DNA from: Gammaproteobacteria bacterium
GTDB lineage: Bacteria > Pseudomonadota > Gammaproteobacteria > Pseudomonadales > Azotimanducaceae
DNA: 64,000 nucleotides
Reading direction: 5' to 3'
Assembly (NCBI GenBank): GCA_020832085.1
Contig: JAFIFJ010000152.1
Span: 1 to 64,000, forward strand
Positions 10,381 to 18,257 of this stretch are shown here, in pieces (position 1 is the stretch's first letter; every line of letters begins with the position of its first letter). The position numbers and the translations under genes are program-made. Under the pieces are notes generated by a model. The model was given only the letters and a program-made list of their open reading frames with translations, was not told where the DNA came from and did not search any database.

Positions 10381-10392
10381 ACACTGCAGTGT
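10381..10392. promoter_or_regulatory. 12-bp palindrome in the divergent hydrolase / nitronate monooxygenase promoter region
   Basis: ACACTGCAGTGT is a perfect inverted repeat in the 166-base gap between the leftward alpha/beta hydrolase and the rightward nitronate monooxygenase. It could be a regulator site for either gene. Short palindromes of this length occur by chance, so confidence is low. Confidence 0.3.
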
Positions 10393-10523
10393 AGCCAGTT
10401 GCGCGCCCGCAATGAGCGATCTTGGCCCGATGAGGGCGCCTTGTTGCAATGAAAACGTGAGCGCAGCCTCGTGGCAGCCTACAATCCCTCCCCTAGCTAT
10501 CGAATCAGCCCAAGAGGTGAACG

Positions 10524-11660
10524 ATGAAGTCGAAAGTCTGCGACATGCTCGGGATCGAGTTCCCCCTGTTTGCCTTCAGCCACTGCCGCGACGTGGTGGC
10601 AGCTGTCAGCAAGGCCGGCGGCTTTGGCGTGCTCGGCGCGGCCGGCCATCGGCCGGAGAGCCTGGAGGTGGAGCTGAAGTGGATCGACGAGCACGTGGAC
10701 GGCAAGCCTTATGGGGTCGACCTGATCGTCCCGACCAGCATGGCGAACAAGGACGGCAACTTCAGCGCCGAGCAGATCGAGGCGGCCATTCCTCCAGAGC
10801 ACAAGGCCTACGTGGAAGGCATCCTTGCCCAGCATGGGGTCGACACCAAAGGGCTGTGGGACCGCAAACTCGATTCCAACTTCGCGGCCGGCATGCGTGA
10901 AACCGGCGCCGCCGCCATTCTCGACGTGGCCTTCTCCCATCCCATCAAGCTGATCGTCAACGCCCTGGGCGTACCGCCCAAGATCATGATGGATCGCGCC
11001 CGCGCCGAAGGTGTGGCTGTCGGCGCGCTCACGGGCGCGCCTGAGCACGCCATCAAGCACGCGGAGGCCGGCGTGGACATCCTCATCGTCTCCGGCACGG
11101 AAGCCGGCGGCCATTGCGGCGAGATCTCCACCCTGGTGCTGGTTCCTGAAGTGATCGAGGCCCTGAAGCCCTACGGCGATATCCCGGTGCTGGCCGCCGG
11201 CGGCATCGTCACCGGCCGGCAGATGGCGGCCTGCATGGCCATGGGCGCAGCCGGAGCCTGGACCGGGTCGGTGTGGCTGACCACGGCCGAAGCAGAGACC
11301 AATCCCGCCGTGAAAGAGAAGATGCTCGCGGCCAACTCACGGCAGACCGTGCGTTCGCGCAGCCGCACCGGCAAGTATACCCGCCAGCTGCGCTCCGCCT
11401 GGACCGACGCCTGGCAGGCCGAGGACGCACCGGTGCCGTTGCCCATGCCGCTGCAGAGCCTCGTTTCCGAGCCGGCCCTCTCCCGCATCAACAAACTGGC
11501 GGAGTCCGGCGACCCGGGGGCGAAGCAGCTGGCCACCTACTGGGTGGGTCAGGGTGTGGGGCTGATGAACTCGCCGCAGTCAGTGCGCGCGGTGGTGCAG
11601 GACTTCATGGAAGATTTCGCGGCCGCCGCCGAGCGCATGGCAGGGATCATGGAGGACTGA
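10524..11660 (+). CDS. Nitronate monooxygenase (2-nitropropane dioxygenase family)
   Basis: The 378-aa FMN-dependent TIM-barrel protein contains the family markers: an N-terminal AVSKAGGFGVLGAAGH segment, SGTEAGGHCGEISTLVLVPE around residue 190 (the AGGH His is near FMN), and the phosphate-binding VLAAGGIVTGRQMAACMAMGAAGAW. The enzyme oxidises alkyl nitronates such as propionate 3-nitronate, using O2. A GAGGTGAACG ribosome site precedes the ATG. The HIT gene starts 10 bases after its stop, so the two form an operon. Confidence 0.88.
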   Translation: MKSKVCDMLGIEFPLFAFSHCRDVVAAVSKAGGFGVLGAAGHRPESLEVELKWIDEHVDGKPYGVDLIVPTSMANKDGNFSAEQIEAAIPPEHKAYVEGILAQHGVDTKGLWDRKLDSNFAAGMRETGAAAILDVAFSHPIKLIVNALGVPPKIMMDRARAEGVAVGALTGAPEHAIKHAEAGVDILIVSGTEAGGHCGEISTLVLVPEVIEALKPYGDIPVLAAGGIVTGRQMAACMAMGAAGAWTGSVWLTTAEAETNPAVKEKMLAANSRQTVRSRSRTGKYTRQLRSAWTDAWQAEDAPVPLPMPLQSLVSEPALSRINKLAESGDPGAKQLATYWVGQGVGLMNSPQSVRAVVQDFMEDFAAAAERMAGIMED

Positions 11661-11670
11661 TCGCAGCCCC

Positions 11671-12078
11671 ATGAGCCCTTCAGCGTTCGAACTGCATCCG
11701 CAACTGGCCGCCGACACTCTGCTCGTCGGCGACCTGCCGCTGTCGCGGCTGCTGCTCATGAACGACGCGCGCTTTCCCTGGTGCATCCTGGTGCCCCGGC
11801 ACCCAGGATTGCGCGAACTGCATGAACTCGACGAGGCCGACAGCACGGCACTCTTCGCCGAGATCCGCCAGCTCTCCCAGAGGCTGCTGGCCCTCGGCGA
11901 CGTGGACAAGCTCAACGTCGCCGCCCTCGGCAACCGCGTAGCGCAACTCCACGTCCACGTCGTTGCCCGCCGCAGCACCGATGCCGCCTGGCCCGACCCG
12001 GTCTGGGGCAAAGGTACGCCGCAACCCTACGACCCGGCCCAAGCAGAAGCCCTCCTCACCCACCTCCGCACCCCCTGA
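11671..12078 (+). CDS. HIT-domain protein (nucleotide hydrolase/transferase superfamily)
   Basis: The 135-aa protein has a HIT-type motif, QLHVHVVAR (residues 92-100), where Gln replaces the first His as is common in a proteobacterial subgroup. An ND motif (MNDARFPWCILVPR) provides the N-terminal strand pair. HIT proteins hydrolyse dinucleotides or adenylated substrates; the physiological role of this branch is not known. It is the last gene of the operon with nitronate monooxygenase. The GGACATCC repeat array starts four bases after its stop. Confidence 0.85.
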   Translation: MSPSAFELHPQLAADTLLVGDLPLSRLLLMNDARFPWCILVPRHPGLRELHELDEADSTALFAEIRQLSQRLLALGDVDKLNVAALGNRVAQLHVHVVARRSTDAAWPDPVWGKGTPQPYDPAQAEALLTHLRTP

Positions 12079-12081
12079 GAA

Positions 12082-12172
12082 GTATTGGACATCCACATAA
12101 GTATTGGACATCCACAAATGTATTGGACATCCAGAAACTTAGGGGACATCCAAGAAAGTTTGTGGATGTCCA
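12082..12172. repeat. Array of four direct GGACATCC repeats at 19-bp spacing plus one inverted copy
   Basis: GGACATCC starts at 12087, 12106, 12125 and 12144, exactly 19 bases apart. The inverted form GGATGTCC lies at 12164-12171. The first three copies share a longer core, GTATTGGACATCCA. The array fills the gap between two convergent genes. The same core recurs as an inverted pair on the other side of the haem-protein gene. It is too short and irregular for CRISPR; it could be an iteron-like protein-binding array, a REP-like element or a transcription-end structure. Confidence 0.8.
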
Positions 12173-12187
12173 GAATTTGGGGTGGGG

Positions 12188-12766
12188 TCAGGGTGCGCCG
12201 AGGGTGGCTTGCAGGGCGCTGAGGGCGGCGGCCTCTTCGGGCGTCAGTGCGGGGGCGTCGCTGCAGCGGGGATCAGTCTTCTGCAGGGCCCGGGTCACCG
12301 CTTCGGTGAGCGGGATCGGGTCGCAGCCGTGGCCCTGCTCGCAGATCAGATCGCGGTCCGGGTTGGCCTTGACGTGGCAGGCGAAGCAGTTGCCTCCGAA
12401 GCGGTTGTTGACGTCCGCAAAGCCGCGGGCACGGATGCTGGTCCCGCCGGAGGTGGTGTCGAGTTCGAAGAACTCCCAGTCCCGCGTCGCCGGATTGTAG
12501 CCGTCGCTGCGCTTCACCATGGCCTCGCCGGGCACCAGCTGCACCAGTGAACCAGGCGGCCAGACTCCGGTTTCGGCCTCGGCCACGGCCAGGGTCGCGG
12601 CAAGGTCCCCGTGCAGATTGCTCACATAGAAGCCGCGCACCGGCGTCATCTCCAGCAGACAGCCGAAGTCCTCGGCGCCGATCTCACGCTCAGCCAGCAC
12701 CGGCGCGGCCAGACACGCCCCGAATACGCCCATCCCAATCCAGCCCAGTACCCTCGAGGTTAGCAT
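12188..12766 (-). CDS. Exported haem-c protein with one CxxCH motif (cytochrome P460-like)
   Basis: The product is 192 aa. MLTSRVLGWIGMGVFGACLA plus APVLA is a Sec signal peptide, so the ATG ending at 12766 was chosen over an upstream in-frame ATG inside the flanking repeat. The periplasmic part has one haem-c attachment motif, CFACH, in GGNCFACHVKANPDRDLICE. It is preceded by RDWEFFELDTTSG, an arrangement seen in P460-type and related small periplasmic haem proteins. Three further Cys residues occur. Electron-transfer partners are not visible nearby. The gene is bracketed on both sides by GGACATCC repeats, which is unusual. Confidence 0.75.
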   Translation of the reverse strand: MLTSRVLGWIGMGVFGACLAAPVLAEREIGAEDFGCLLEMTPVRGFYVSNLHGDLAATLAVAEAETGVWPPGSLVQLVPGEAMVKRSDGYNPATRDWEFFELDTTSGGTSIRARGFADVNNRFGGNCFACHVKANPDRDLICEQGHGCDPIPLTEAVTRALQKTDPRCSDAPALTPEEAAALSALQATLGAP

Positions 12767-12790
12767 CCAACGTCTCCAAGCAGCCAATAT

Positions 12791-12820
12791 TGGACATCCA
12801 GAAACTTTCGTGGATGTCCA
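12791..12820. repeat. Inverted pair of GGACATCC repeats upstream of the haem-c gene
   Basis: TGGACATCCA at 12791-12800 and TGGATGTCCA at 12811-12820 are the same element as in the array on the far side of the haem-c gene, here facing each other with starts 20 bases apart. Both could form a hairpin or bind a protein dimer. They lie just upstream of the leftward haem-c gene, where its promoter is expected, and about 100 bases before the MarR-type gene. Confidence 0.75.
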
Positions 12821-12923
12821 CAATTGGGGATTGAACGCTTATTTTAATTTGTGTGCAATATATTTGTTGGCGTTATTTTGGTAGGATGCTGGTCATGTGG
12901 GGTCGGTCCCGTGGAGGACTTCC

Positions 12924-13364
12924 GTGTCTGCATTATTCGATCCGCTGCTGCTCGACCATCAGATCTGCCGCTCGCTGTACTCGGCCAGCAGCGCCCTCAC
13001 CCGGGCCTACCGGCCGCTGCTGGCGCCACTGGGTCTGACCTATCCCCAGTACCTGGTGATGCTGGCGCTGTGGGAGCGGGATCAGGTCACCGTGGGTGAT
13101 CTCTGCACCCGCACCCGACTCGACCCGGGCTCGCTGACGCCCCTGCTCAAACGCATGGCCAGCAAAGGCCTGCTGCTCAGGGCCAGGGCGAAGGAGGACG
13201 AACGGAAACGGGTGATCGCCCTGACCCGGGCCGGGCTCGAACTCAAGGCGCGCGCCCTGACCATCCCGGAGCAGATCGCCTGCGCCAGTGGGCTCAGCCT
13301 CGAACAAGGTCTGCAGCTGCGGGAACTCACCGAGCAGCTCTACAGCCACCTGGATACAGCTTGA
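12924..13364 (+). CDS. MarR-family regulator, OhrR-like
   Basis: The 146-aa winged-helix protein starts at the GTG preceded by GGAGG at 12913-12917; an upstream ATG at 12897 would add nine residues with no ribosome site. The N-terminus LLLDHQICRSLYSASSALTR, then AYRPLL, closely matches OhrR and places a Cys at the position of the peroxide-sensing Cys. The wing region (RLDPGSLTPLLKRMASKGLL, then RARAKEDERKRVI) is typical. OhrR represses the organic hydroperoxide resistance gene ohr until its Cys is oxidised. No ohr gene is present in the window, so the target is unknown. The upstream 80 bases are unusually AT-rich and likely hold its promoter. Confidence 0.85.
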   Translation: MSALFDPLLLDHQICRSLYSASSALTRAYRPLLAPLGLTYPQYLVMLALWERDQVTVGDLCTRTRLDPGSLTPLLKRMASKGLLLRARAKEDERKRVIALTRAGLELKARALTIPEQIACASGLSLEQGLQLRELTEQLYSHLDTA

Positions 13365-13420
13365 CCGTTACCCCGTGCTCGGGGAGATTGGCAGGCAGGA
13401 GAGTACACGAGACTGCCATC

Positions 13421-14206
13421 ATGAATGCCAGCGCCCACAGGCGACTGCAGCGAGCCCTCGAGGGACTCGAGGCGGCAAAGGATCTGCTCTCGGCCGCCGC
13501 CCAGGTGAAAGCCATCGGCATGGATCTGGGCCTGACCCACCCGGCCGTCGTCGATGACTACTCCCGGCGCCGTCTGCTCACCGCCGAGAACGGCTGCGCC
13601 CTGGCCGAGCTTTTCGGCTGGGAAGCGGAGATTCAGGCGGAATGGGAGGACTACAGCCTCACGCGCATCTGTCCGGTAGGCGCGGTCTGCCGGGTCACGA
13701 CCCGGCCCTTCACCTGGGACGCCGCCACCATGGCCGAGCTGGCGCGGGAAATCGCCGGTCGCTCCGGCCAGCGCTGGAACCTGACCCCCGAGCGCGGCAT
13801 CGTCGGCGGCATCAGTGTCCCGATCCACCTGCCACGCTGCGGCGTCGGCACCGTGGGCTGGATCAGCCGCGATCCGGACCTGGATCTGGACGCCATCCTC
13901 TCTGAGCACGGCAACCTGCTGCGCCTTGCTGCAATGCGGATGATGGACATCGTCTACGCCGGTCGCGAGGACGAAGGCAGCGAATCGCTGCCGACGGTCC
14001 TCAGCCAGCGGGAGATCGAGTGCCTGACCTGGGTCGCCCTCGGTCGCACGGATGCGGAAGTGGCCGGACTCATCCATCGCTCCACCACCACCGCGCGCTT
14101 CCACGTGGAGAACGCCATCAGCAAACTTGGGGCGCGCAACCGGACGCAGGCGGTGGCCATCGCCTGCCAGCGCGGTCTGATCCAACCCACCTGCGACGAC
14201 CACTGA
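13421..14206 (+). CDS. LuxR-family transcriptional regulator
   Basis: The 261-aa protein has an N-terminal region resembling an autoinducer-binding domain (a DYSRRRLLTAENGCALAELF region and a GGISVPIHLPRCGVGTVGWI strand typical of the LuxR sensor fold). The C-terminal LuxR helix-turn-helix is LSQREIECLTWVALGRTDAE followed by VAGLIHRSTTTARFHVENAI. No luxI-type synthase is visible, so it would be an orphan ('solo') regulator if it binds acyl-homoserine lactones. The ATG at 13421 was chosen because an upstream frame extension overlaps the MarR gene stop and looks non-coding. It follows the MarR-type gene by about 55 bases on the same strand. Confidence 0.82.
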   Translation: MNASAHRRLQRALEGLEAAKDLLSAAAQVKAIGMDLGLTHPAVVDDYSRRRLLTAENGCALAELFGWEAEIQAEWEDYSLTRICPVGAVCRVTTRPFTWDAATMAELAREIAGRSGQRWNLTPERGIVGGISVPIHLPRCGVGTVGWISRDPDLDLDAILSEHGNLLRLAAMRMMDIVYAGREDEGSESLPTVLSQREIECLTWVALGRTDAEVAGLIHRSTTTARFHVENAISKLGARNRTQAVAIACQRGLIQPTCDDH

Positions 14207-14290
14207 AGGCTGCTACCGCCTACCGCCTGTCCTCCGGGACACGATGCCGGTAGCATGCGCCGCCCCATGCCCGCCGCATGAGACCCGTAC

Positions 14291-15646
14291 GTGCTACCCG
14301 AGTCCCGCCGACCCCTGCTGACCCTCGACGCGCGCTGGCCCTTCGACGTTCGCCGCAGTCCGTTCTACTACGGCTGGACGATCTGGCTGCTGTCCACGGT
14401 GGGCTTCCTGATGAGCGTGCCCGGCCAGACCATGGGCATGGCCGTGTTCACGGACCCCCTGATCGGCGCCCTGAGTCTGTCGCGCACCGAACTCTCCACC
14501 GCCTACTTCTTCGGCACCGTCGCCAGCGCCTTCTTCCTCACCCGCGGCGGTCGCTGGTTCGATCGCTTCGGCGCCCGGGCGGTGATCGTCGGCGCCAGCA
14601 TCGCCCTTGGCGCTGCCGTGCTCTTCATCAGCCTGATCGATTTCGCCGCGGCTCCGCTGGCCGCCGCTTCCGGGCTGGCCATGGGCTGGTTCAGCTTTCC
14701 CCTGATCATGCTGGGTTACTTCGGGGTGCGCTTCACCGGTCAGGGCATTCTCACCAGCGCCTCGCGCAACGTGCTGCTGCTGTGGTTCGAACGCCGACGC
14801 GGCATGGTGTCCGGGCTGCGCGGCATCTTTGTCTCGTTGGGGTTCTCCCTGGCACCGCTGCTGCTGGCCTTCATGATCGACGGTTTCGGCTGGCGCGGGG
14901 CGCTGTGGGTGCTGGCGGGCGTGGTGGGCGTCGGCTTTGCTGCCGCCGCCCTCTTGCTCATTCGCGATACGCCGGAATCCTGCGGCCTGCTGCCCGACGG
15001 TCGGGTGGAGGGCGATGGCAGCCCGGAGCCGCCACCTGCCGTCGTCGACCGCACCCTGCATCAGGCCGCCGCCGATCCCGTGTTCTGGATCTACGCCCTG
15101 GCCCTGTCCATCCATGCCCTGTTCATTACCGCCGTCACCTTTCACATCGTGTCGATCTTCGACGAGGCGGGACGGGGACGCGACGAGGCCCTGGGCTACT
15201 TCTTCCCCGCCGCCATGGTCTCCACTGGTGTCAACCTGCTGGCCAGCTGGCTGGCCGATCACTACCGGCTGAAGCCCTTCCTGATCCTGATGCTCACCGC
15301 CTTCCTCATCGGCACCTTCGGGCTCTACCGCCTGGAGACCTGGTGGGGGTTCTGGCTGATGGTGGTGGGGCTCGGCAGCGGCGGGGGCCTGTGGGGCATG
15401 CTGTCGAATCTGGCTTTCGTGCGTTACTTCGGCCGACGGCACTTGGGCGAGATCACGGGCCTGAACACCTCGATCACGGTGTTTGCCAGCGCAGTGGGGC
15501 CACTGCTGTTCAGTCTGGGACTGGATCTCTTCGGCGCCTACCAATCCGCCTACGGTGTCTGCGCCGTCCTGGTCGGCGCGCTGCTGCTGGCCGCCATCGT
15601 GATCCGACAGCCGGATCCTCAGGTCAGCCCCGGCGCGCCCGTGTAG
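14291..15646 (+). CDS. MFS transporter
   Basis: The 451-aa inner-membrane protein has about 12 hydrophobic helices in two bundles, with a cytoplasmic GGRWFDRFGARAVIVG loop matching the MFS motif A between helices 2 and 3, and a repeat-related loop SWLADHYRLKPFLIL in the second half. The start is a GTG. The overall style resembles the oxalate/formate or monocarboxylate transporter branch, but the substrate is not known. Its last 28 bases overlap the 3' end of the convergent Crp/Fnr-type gene. Confidence 0.87.
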   Translation: MLPESRRPLLTLDARWPFDVRRSPFYYGWTIWLLSTVGFLMSVPGQTMGMAVFTDPLIGALSLSRTELSTAYFFGTVASAFFLTRGGRWFDRFGARAVIVGASIALGAAVLFISLIDFAAAPLAAASGLAMGWFSFPLIMLGYFGVRFTGQGILTSASRNVLLLWFERRRGMVSGLRGIFVSLGFSLAPLLLAFMIDGFGWRGALWVLAGVVGVGFAAAALLLIRDTPESCGLLPDGRVEGDGSPEPPPAVVDRTLHQAAADPVFWIYALALSIHALFITAVTFHIVSIFDEAGRGRDEALGYFFPAAMVSTGVNLLASWLADHYRLKPFLILMLTAFLIGTFGLYRLETWWGFWLMVVGLGSGGGLWGMLSNLAFVRYFGRRHLGEITGLNTSITVFASAVGPLLFSLGLDLFGAYQSAYGVCAVLVGALLLAAIVIRQPDPQVSPGAPV

Positions 15647-16326
15647 CACTCACAAGCCACATGCTCGAGCTGCTTGCGGTTGAGGATACGTATCTCGCCG
15701 CGCGAGTAGCCGATGACCCCCGCATCCTTGAGTACGCCTGACGCAATGGTCACCGCACTGCGCTGCACGCCGAGCATGTCTGCCAGAAACTGATGCGTCA
15801 GATGGAACTGATCTTTCTGCATGCGGTCATGGGTCATCAGCAGCCAGCGCGCCAGCCGTGCTTCCACCATGTGAAAGCGGGTGCAGGCCACGGACTGCGC
15901 CAACTGCAGCGTCAGAACGAAGAGATAGCGGTTCAGCGCGCGCACGAAAGCCGGAGCCGTTCCAATCATGGCCCGCGTATCCGCCGCCGTCAGGACAAGT
16001 GCGACTCCATCGCCCTGCACCAGGGCATCCTGGGGCACTTCACTGCCCCCAAGCACCATCGATGCTCCAAGCATGCCTTCATTGCCGATCATGCCCACCT
16101 CCATGGGCGCATGCCCCCTTACTGCCGCCGTCAGCGAGATGAACCCTGTGAGCGGAAAGTACGTGTGGGCATAGCGCTCATGCCTTTTGCAGAGCACTTG
16201 GCCAAACGCGAGGTCCACCATCGAGCCACGCGCCAGGAGGACGTCCTGATCTTTGCGAGGCAGTCCTGCAATCAGCTGGTTTGCCCGCAGAGGTCGCGCC
16301 AGGTCATTCACTTCCTGCACCCACAC
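15619..16326 (-). CDS. Crp/Fnr-family transcriptional regulator (paralogue 1)
   Basis: The 235-aa protein has a cyclic-nucleotide-binding-like beta-roll (FPLTGFISLTAAVRGHAPME with VGMIGNEGMLG) and a C-terminal HTH (HLTHQFLADMLGVQRSAVTI with ASGVLKDAGVIGYSRGEIRI). The GNEGMLG loop lacks the Arg/Ser pair that binds cAMP in CRP, and there is no Fnr Fe-S Cys cluster, so the signal is unknown. It ends with the distinctive VACECYTG tail shared with the neighbouring paralogue. A TGTTCG-like half-site (GGTTCGCTGGGACACA at 16408-16423) lies 82 bases upstream of its ATG. Confidence 0.85.
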   Translation of the reverse strand: MWVQEVNDLARPLRANQLIAGLPRKDQDVLLARGSMVDLAFGQVLCKRHERYAHTYFPLTGFISLTAAVRGHAPMEVGMIGNEGMLGASMVLGGSEVPQDALVQGDGVALVLTAADTRAMIGTAPAFVRALNRYLFVLTLQLAQSVACTRFHMVEARLARWLLMTHDRMQKDQFHLTHQFLADMLGVQRSAVTIASGVLKDAGVIGYSRGEIRILNRKQLEHVACECYTGAPGLT

Positions 16327-16448
16327 ATGGCATTAACTCGACCTGGACAGACGCGGCAGAAAGCCGTCAGTCAGATCAGCAGTGTCAGGTAAGACAGGGT
16401 CGATCTCGGTTCGCTGGGACACAGAGAAGCGTGTCCGGCGTACTGCCA

Positions 16449-17192
16449 TCAGTGCCGGCGGGGATTGGCGTGTGCAGGTACTGTGAACTCCGACAGTAAG
16501 CGATCAGTCTCCGCCTTGACGACGGCGTAACATTCGCAGCCTCGACGTTCGAGTTCAGGTCGATCGAGGATGCGGATCTCTCCACGGCGGTAGCTGATGA
16601 TGCCCGCTCGCTGCAGCTTGGAAGCGGCTTCGGTGACGCCTTCCCGGCGCACCCCAAGCATGTTGGCGATCAGCTCCTGGGTCATGTTCAGGGTATCGCC
16701 ACGCAGGCGATCCATGGACAGCAGCAGCCAGCGGCAGAGCTGCTGGTCGATGGTGTGATGGCGATTGCAGGCTGCGGTCTGGGCCATCTGGGTGATCAGG
16801 GACTGGGTGTAGCGCAGCAGGCGATGGTGAAATTCACCGTACTGCTCCCATTCACCCTTCAGGTGCCTGGTCTTCAGCCGATAGGCATGGCCGGCACTCT
16901 GGACGACACCGCGGCTGGGCGTGCTGCCACCCCCCATGAACAGCGCCATCCCGACGAGACCTTCGTTGCCCACCACCGAGATCTCAGCGGAACGGCCATC
17001 CATCATCACGTAAAGCAGGGAAATGATGGAATTGGTCGGGAAATAGACGTCACTCATCACGTCGCCGGATTCATAGATGACCGCGCCCAGATCGATTTCC
17101 TGAAGCACCAGATGCGGATCAATGCGCGCCCGAACAGCCTCGGGGAGCGCCCGCAGCAGCAGATTGTCGTGTGGGCTCGGCTTGTAATCCAT
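16449..17192 (-). CDS. Crp/Fnr-family transcriptional regulator (paralogue 2)
   Basis: The 247-aa protein shares the organisation of the gene downstream: a beta-roll with VVGNEGLVGMALFMGGGSTP, a long dimer helix (LITQMAQTAACNRHHTIDQQ), an HTH with NMTQELIANMLGVRREGVTE, then YRRGEIRILDRPELERRGCE and CY. The shared RGEIRIL...CECY end marks both as one subfamily. The ATG at 17192 was preferred over an upstream in-frame TTG. A site TGTTCG-CTAC-CGAACG (17334-17349) lies 142 bases upstream, so it may be autoregulated or cross-regulated (inference). Confidence 0.85.
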   Translation of the reverse strand: MDYKPSPHDNLLLRALPEAVRARIDPHLVLQEIDLGAVIYESGDVMSDVYFPTNSIISLLYVMMDGRSAEISVVGNEGLVGMALFMGGGSTPSRGVVQSAGHAYRLKTRHLKGEWEQYGEFHHRLLRYTQSLITQMAQTAACNRHHTIDQQLCRWLLLSMDRLRGDTLNMTQELIANMLGVRREGVTEAASKLQRAGIISYRRGEIRILDRPELERRGCECYAVVKAETDRLLSEFTVPAHANPRRH

Positions 17193-17333
17193 GACGTCAT
17201 TCGCAACAGCAGCCAATAGCCAAGTGTAGCGACGGAGCAGAGAAACTTATGTGCGGTAAGGAACACATCTACGAAGGGGCGGAGCCAAAGGGGGGCAAGC
17301 CACTCTGGGCCTCGCGATTAGCCTTTTTCGTTC

Positions 17334-17349
17334 TGTTCGCTACCGAACG
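17334..17349. promoter_or_regulatory. Candidate operator TGTTCG-N4-CGAACG upstream of crp-like gene 2
   Basis: TGTTCGCTACCGAACG is a near-perfect inverted repeat (5-6-5 layout, like CRP/Fnr sites). It lies 142 bases upstream of the leftward Crp/Fnr-type gene in non-coding DNA and belongs to a set of similar sites across the window. Confidence 0.55.
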
Positions 17350-17706
17350 GACGGCGGAACCATTTGCAGTGGACTATTACATCGGGTGCTCAGAGGAGCA
17401 TCCAGAACCACGGGCACTCAGCCGCACAGTCGGTTGAATCGCGTCGGGACCGAGTCCCCCACTCGCATCGATCGAGGCTCGTGGCGCCCGCACTCGTTCC
17501 CCCAAACGAGTGCGGGCACCCTATTTGCGGCCAAAAAAGTGGCATGATTCGACCAGATCGATGACCAGTCGTAACGGAAGATGGGGGTGAGAGGGGTTCG
17601 AAGGCCGTGATGCTCGATCACTGGCCAAGGCACGTCTCTCCGCCTGGCTCCTGCCCCAGCCAGTTCCATGAGGCCACGACCCATCGGGGATCGATCCACC
17701 GACCCG
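17350..17706. other. Intergenic stretch without a supported gene
   Basis: Short open frames here lack ribosome sites and coding character on both strands. The only clear structure is the perfect 13-bp hairpin at 17486-17517, listed separately. Nothing else was seen. Confidence 0.5.
17486..17517. terminator. Perfect 13-bp hairpin, possible transcription terminator or structured RNA
   Basis: GCCCGCACTCGTT at 17486-17498 pairs with AACGAGTGCGGGC at 17505-17517 around a six-base loop. Neither side is followed by a clear T-run, so it is not a canonical intrinsic terminator. It lies 189 bases downstream of the leftward zinc-ribbon gene, whose transcripts would reach it. It could also be part of a small RNA or a protein-binding site. 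Confidence 0.4.
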
Positions 17707-18183
17707 CTAACGAATCCTTCGATCCAGCAGGGACCGGCCCAGCAGGATTCGGCCGGGCAACCCTGAGCTCATCCGTAATCCGCGCCAGCCGCAACCAGCA
17801 TCCATGCAGCGATACTGCTCGATCGGAATGCAGTAGCTCAACAGCTTTCCAAGCAGAGTCGAGCCTCCAGGGCCGATGGGTCCATGACAGCGACCACAGG
17901 CATGCAGATCTCCCAGGATGAACGACTGCGCGCCGGCTACGGCGGTTCTGGCGGGAAACGGCCCTTGCGACGACGCCCTGTTCACCGCCAGGCCTGGCCT
18001 CTCACGACACCAGTCCCGCCAGCGGCTGACCTGACTGGCAGACACCTGTCCGCCTTCGTTCTCCCACTGCTCGATCGGATCCAGTGCAACGCGACTGGGG
18101 CCAAGGATGCTGTCCATCAGCTGATCGCCGGCACCTGCGCCTGCGCACGCTTCGTGCCGCGAATCGCGAAGTCGAGCCCGCAT
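17707..18183 (-). CDS. Hypothetical protein with a C-terminal zinc-ribbon
   Basis: The 158-aa product is supported by a strong AGGAGG ribosome site seven bases before the ATG. The N-terminal half is charged and without a known fold. The C-terminal half has C96-x2-C99 (ACGRCHG) and C126-x4-C131 (YRCMDAGCGWRG), a zinc-ribbon arrangement ending in the CGW-x-G pattern common in small zinc fingers. Function is unknown. A near-palindromic TGTTCGGTTTCGAACA site begins 75 bases upstream of the start codon, as seen for two other genes in the window, hinting at shared control with them. Confidence 0.6.
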   Translation of the reverse strand: MRARLRDSRHEACAGAGAGDQLMDSILGPSRVALDPIEQWENEGGQVSASQVSRWRDWCRERPGLAVNRASSQGPFPARTAVAGAQSFILGDLHACGRCHGPIGPGGSTLLGKLLSYCIPIEQYRCMDAGCGWRGLRMSSGLPGRILLGRSLLDRRIR

Positions 18184-18257
18184 GGCGATCCCTCCTCGAT
18201 GTCCTGACGACTCAGTGGAAAGAACTGACCAGCATGCCTCCCCCTCCCATTGAGCTC

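Noticed and set aside
12082-12172. CRISPR array
   Set aside because: Repeats are 8-16 bases at 19-base spacing, so there is no room for spacers, and no cas genes are nearby.
14278-15741. Rightward 487-codon frame in another phase of the MFS gene
   Set aside because: Arg/Pro/Ala-rich with no membrane pattern; the MFS frame has 12 helices and motif A.
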